In this document: positions 4,769 to 6,592 of the stretch, one piece after another | Layout of the letters: each line of letters begins with the position of its first letter | How positions within the stretch are numbered: the first letter of the stretch is position 1 | DNA from: Nostoc sp. CHAB 5834 | Lineage (GTDB): Bacteria > Cyanobacteriota > Cyanobacteriia > Cyanobacteriales > Nostocaceae | Direction: 5' to 3' | Length of the DNA: 6,592 nt | NCBI GenBank assembly: GCA_020829485.1 | Contig: JAIVFU010000248.1 | Coordinates: 1-6,592, forward strand | The notes under the pieces: generated by a model | Databases searched by the model: none | What the model saw: only the letters and a program-made list of their open reading frames with translations | What the model was told of the DNA's origin: nothing | Position numbers and translations under genes: made by a program

Positions 4769-5350
4769 ATGAACCCTCAAGAAAATGCCGATTTACTTGC
4801 TGCTTTGATGCGCCAAGAGGAACTACTCAAGCAGCTAGTCGCAGCAATCAATAAGCCAAAACTGGGATTGCACTCTGAAGCTGGCAGTTGTAAAATCTAC
4901 TGCAATCGTCACAATGGTTCACTGTGGTATACCCTAAAAAACAGTGAAGCGAGTGCGATTACCCAAACTGCCTTAACTGGATATTTAAAAGAACTCAAAT
5001 TTGAGAAGTGTGAGCGCAGAGGAAAAGAAGTTTACAAGTTGCTGATTACAATTCAAGCAGACAGACCCTATATATTAGAAAGTGGGCATGATACTCACTT
5101 TGCTAAATCTGTATTAGCCGCGATGCCTGCGGCAACCCGAAGCGGGAACGCAACTCTTACTCCAGAACAATTATATTCTCCCATCACACTACAGCCCCAG
5201 CCAGGGACGACAGATGAAAACGTGTTGTTCTGTCGGGTATGGGTAAAGTCGGAATTAGTTATGGCATCCTACAACGAGGAAACGAACTGGCGCGAGGTCA
5301 GTAAACAGGCTTTAGCTGTAACGAAAGCTGCGAATGAGATAGCGTTTTAA
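4769..5350 (+). CDS. Hypothetical protein, 193 aa, with in-frame repeat insertion
   Basis: No named family is recognised. Residues 1-29 (PQENADLLAALMRQEELLKQ and onward) form a likely coiled-coil or oligomerising helix. Residues 40-105 look beta-rich: KIYCNRHNGSLWYTLKN, then a helix ITQTALTGYLKELKF, a basic turn CERRGKE and strands VYKLLITIQADRPYILESG. Residues 130-185 include LTPEQLYSPITLQPQPG, NVLFCRVWVKSELVM, and a terminal helix. The alternation might suit a nucleic-acid-binding fold, but no motif proves this. Residues 118-128 (AMPAATRSGNA) are encoded by a 33-bp palindrome-bearing segment that looks like an inserted small repeat keeping the frame. The ATG has no good ribosome binding site. 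The gene starts ~75 bp past a strong terminator, so it needs its own promoter, which I could not locate. A long hairpin follows its stop. Confidence 0.82.
   Translation: MNPQENADLLAALMRQEELLKQLVAAINKPKLGLHSEAGSCKIYCNRHNGSLWYTLKNSEASAITQTALTGYLKELKFEKCERRGKEVYKLLITIQADRPYILESGHDTHFAKSVLAAMPAATRSGNATLTPEQLYSPITLQPQPGTTDENVLFCRVWVKSELVMASYNEETNWREVSKQALAVTKAANEIAF
5120..5152 (+). repeat. 33-bp in-frame palindrome-bearing repeat inside the 193-aa gene
   Basis: The segment begins GCGATGCCTGCGGC and contains the small hairpin CCCG-AAG-CGGG (5136-5146). It is exactly 11 codons, and the flanks SVLA and TLTPEQL read smoothly without it. Style and motifs match dispersed cyanobacterial palindromes that I recall. 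Insertion is inferred, not proven. Confidence 0.5.
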
Positions 5351-5356
5351 CTCGTT

Positions 5357-5406
5357 GTAAACAGGGTTTGGGCAATTGTAATTAGAAGTTGCTCAAACTT
5401 TGTCTA
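5357..5406 (+). other. Long imperfect hairpin between two plus-strand genes
   Basis: 5357-5377 (starting GTAAACAGGGTTTGGGC) pairs with 5386-5406 (ending CTCAAACTTTGTCTAC) around an 8-nt loop: about 20 pairs with one mismatch, one bulge and three G-U wobbles. The wobbles pair only in plus-strand RNA; on the opposite strand they become C-A mismatches. It begins seven bases after the stop at 5350. No U-tract follows, so it is more likely an RNA-stabilising or processing hairpin, or part of a small RNA, than a standard terminator. Confidence 0.6.
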
Positions 5407-5447
5407 CAGCTAATACATGCTGTTTCCCTATCCACAAATAACAAGAA

Positions 5448-5720
5448 ATGACTACAACAATCGTTCACCCTAGTATCGAAAACTTACAGCAGTTTTCTGA
5501 CTCGTTCGACATTGAGAAACTATTGCAATCTGAGGGAATTCTGCCGTGGCTTTTAGCAAATGGCTGGAACTACGACGATGAATCTTGTTTGATTGCAAAC
5601 ATTGTTGATGAGTCTACAAGTCTTGATGAAGTTTGGGACTCTGAAGAGTTTGATTTTAACGCCTTATCAGATGAATCAAAGTCAAAATTAAATCTGATTT
5701 TTGAGCATTTCTATCTGTAA
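5448..5720 (+). CDS. Small acidic hypothetical protein, 90 aa
   Basis: The function is unknown. The protein is strongly acidic, notably in DDES, DESTSLDEVWDSEEFDF and LSDESK, with few basic residues. It has a hydrophobic helix around EKLLQSEGILPWLLANGWNY and ends KLNLIFEHFYL. There is no signal peptide or transmembrane segment. Upstream is only a weak AAGAA-type ribosome binding site directly before the ATG. It follows a long hairpin by about 40 bp and lies 97 bp from the preceding gene in the same direction. Small acidic proteins in mobile elements are often inhibitors, DNA mimics or antitoxin-like, but nothing here demonstrates such a role. Coding status is supported by an A+T-rich but otherwise normal codon pattern and the absence of a competing frame. 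Confidence 0.72.
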   Translation: MTTTIVHPSIENLQQFSDSFDIEKLLQSEGILPWLLANGWNYDDESCLIANIVDESTSLDEVWDSEEFDFNALSDESKSKLNLIFEHFYL

Positions 5721-5779
5721 TATTTGTCACTCTCAGTCAATAATCAATGCAAAGGTAACGAATTATGCGTGAAAAACTC

Positions 5780-5808
5780 TACAGTCAGATTTAATCAGCC
5801 TGACTGTA
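5780..5808. promoter_or_regulatory. Perfect 9-bp inverted repeat upstream of the 97-aa gene, with a possible leader peptide
   Basis: TACAGTCAG (5780-5788) and CTGACTGTA (5800-5808) flank an 11-nt loop, 26 bp before ATG 5835. A tiny ORF, ATG 5765 to TAA 5792-5794 (MREKLYSQI), has AAGG at 5752-5755 with normal spacing and ends inside the left part of the hairpin. This could be an operator dyad or an attenuation-like leader; the symmetry is certain, the role is not. Confidence 0.42.
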
Positions 5809-5834
5809 AAGAAAAATCGATTCCACGATAAATT

Positions 5835-6128
5835 ATGGCACACTTCACTGCTAATAAGATGGAATTAAATTTGATTAAAGTTTACGATACAACGCTATTA
5901 AGCTCATCGAAAGTTTACCAAATCAACGGTACGCTTTCCCGATATTTGGGTGATGAAGGTACTATAAAACATCCACAGTATCTATTTGTACCTCTGCCAA
6001 ATCAAAAGAAAAAAGCCAGCTTTCGATTAAATCGAAACAAACTCATGACTCGCTGTTATGAAGTCGAAGGCATGGTCTATGAGAAGCCTGCGGTACAGGA
6101 TAATTCACAGCAACTTCAGCTATTTTAA
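5835..6128 (+). CDS. Hypothetical protein, 97 aa, with C-terminal clamp-binding-like QLQLF
   Basis: No overall family is recognised. The body looks like a small beta-rich domain: LIKVYDTTLLSSSKVYQING, LSRYLGDEGTIKHPQYLFVP, then a basic hairpin NQKKKASFRLNRNK and CYEVEGMVYEKP. The last residues are NSQQLQLF. QLQLF (93-97) closely fits the bacterial beta sliding clamp binding consensus QL[SD]LF, and an exposed C-terminal position after a flexible PAVQDNSQ linker is where such motifs commonly occur. This suggests an attachment to the replisome or a mobile-element replication or repair role; it is an inference from a short motif. There is no clear ribosome binding site for ATG 5835; the ATG at 5859 is an alternative start. 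A 42-residue ORF begins three bases after its stop, implying a shared transcript. Confidence 0.78.
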   Translation: MAHFTANKMELNLIKVYDTTLLSSSKVYQINGTLSRYLGDEGTIKHPQYLFVPLPNQKKKASFRLNRNKLMTRCYEVEGMVYEKPAVQDNSQQLQLF

Positions 6129-6131
6129 GCC

Positions 6132-6260
6132 ATGTCCATACATAAACCACCAGTCATTAAAAGACATATTCGGCTACAAAATGGCTCTACAAAAGTAATC
6201 TATAGAGCTACTAAAGACATTCAAATAGTCACAAAGAAAGCTTCGCTTAATTTGAAGTGA
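6132..6260 (+). CDS. Small basic protein, 42 aa
   Basis: The ATG lies three bases after the stop of the preceding gene and in the same frame, so translation by re-initiation is likely. The peptide begins MSIHKPPVIKRHIRLQNGST, continues with KVIYRATKDIQIV and ends TKKASLNLK, before TGA 6258-6260. It is strongly basic and hydrophilic with a beta-like pattern (IRL..GSTKVIYRA). No family is recognised. Tight spacing, a codon pattern like its neighbours and the next gene only 25 bp on support a real gene in an operon of three. Its short length means chance cannot be ruled out. A function in nucleic-acid binding would fit its charge but is speculation. Confidence 0.55.
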   Translation: MSIHKPPVIKRHIRLQNGSTKVIYRATKDIQIVTKKASLNLK

Positions 6261-6285
6261 AAAATAATGATTGAGGTGAATAATC

Positions 6286-6592
6286 ATGGTACAAGCAATC
6301 GACAATACTATTGCTGCAAATTTCCTAACTGATGCAGTAGTCGAACGCCACAATTTCTCACAGTTAAATAAAACTCGCATTCGCTTTCGTATTCAACTAA
6401 AGAAAAGTACAAAGTCTGCCGCACCTAAATGGGCAGATGTTTTAAAAGCTGAAGTTTCTGAAATTGAATCAGACCTTGTTAAAGTTACTAATTCTGAAGT
6501 TGGGTTGCGTGGTATTAAGGTATTCAAGAAGCTGGATGAAGCTGCTGCCCAACTGAGGCAAGAGATCGCTTCAGTTCAAGAGTGGATGTCTG
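6286..6592 (+). CDS. Hypothetical protein, N-terminal 102 aa (runs off right edge)
   Basis: The frame is open from ATG 6286 to the window end. The ribosome binding site GAGGTG (6273-6278) with a 7-nt spacer is the strongest in the window and fixes the start. The sequence starts MVQAIDNTIAANFLTDAVVE. It then has a basic strand-like stretch LNKTRIRFRIQLKKSTKS, followed by likely helices (KWADVLKAEVSEIESDLV, then FKKLDEAAAQLRQEIASVQE). The alternation of charged and hydrophobic residues in the last 60 residues suggests a long helical or coiled-coil region. I cannot name a family. It is the third gene of a likely operon with the 97- and 42-residue genes and is probably expressed more strongly, given its ribosome binding site. 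Confidence 0.78.
   Translation, partial: MVQAIDNTIAANFLTDAVVERHNFSQLNKTRIRFRIQLKKSTKSAAPKWADVLKAEVSEIESDLVKVTNSEVGLRGIKVFKKLDEAAAQLRQEIASVQEWMS

Noticed and set aside
6174..6380. Minus-strand open frame of 68 codons near the right edge
   Set aside because: It overlaps the 42-residue ORF and the strongly initiated 6286 gene on the plus strand and shows no ribosome binding site.

Overview
The window looks like accessory DNA (plasmid, genomic island or decayed prophage) from a filamentous, probably heterocyst-forming cyanobacterium. The evidence is six copies of the HIP1 octamer GCGATCGC, arrays of 7-bp repeats (CCAATGA and AATTACG types) typical of Nostoc-like genomes, several short palindromic cyanobacterial repeats, and a protein of the cyanobacteria-rich DUF4351/Rpn-like group. 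No rRNA, tRNA, CRISPR array or complete insertion sequence is visible.

Left part (1-1815, mainly minus strand): a 148-residue hypothetical gene (67-513) is followed upstream by a 15-unit heptamer array. Next comes a broken antirepressor-like gene (BRO/DinD-type N-terminus) running leftward from 1712 to 712. It carries a probable -1 frameshift near 1386 and an in-frame TAG at 925-927. A short spacer with a perfect 13-bp palindrome separates it from a divergent XRE (Cro/CI-type) regulator at 1816. The regulator itself seems to have lost its C-terminal tail to a one-base slip in an A-run. Repressor-like and antirepressor-like genes back to back, both damaged, suggest a decaying phage-type or mobile-element switch.

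Middle (2146-3710): a minus-strand hypothetical gene (2254-2610) diverges from a plus-strand 195-residue gene with a visible internal duplication (2690-3277). About 430 bp of non-coding DNA follows. It holds a possible terminator and a nest of repeats (3389-3697): 26-bp perfect inverted heptamer arrays flanking at least three palindromic elements. The array ends directly at the ribosome binding site of the next gene.

Right part (3711-6592, all plus strand): a DUF4351/Rpn-like nuclease-family gene with a TTG start ends in a strong intrinsic terminator. Then come a 193-residue hypothetical carrying an in-frame repeat insertion, a small acidic protein, a 97-residue protein ending in QLQLF (resembling the sliding-clamp binding motif), a previously easy-to-miss 42-residue basic ORF three bases downstream, and a gene with a strong ribosome binding site that runs off the right edge. 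HIP1 is absent from 3320 to the end, and the last 1.2 kb is visibly A+T-richer. The right end may therefore be a separately acquired early or replication-associated module. Most gene functions here cannot be assigned from sequence alone.
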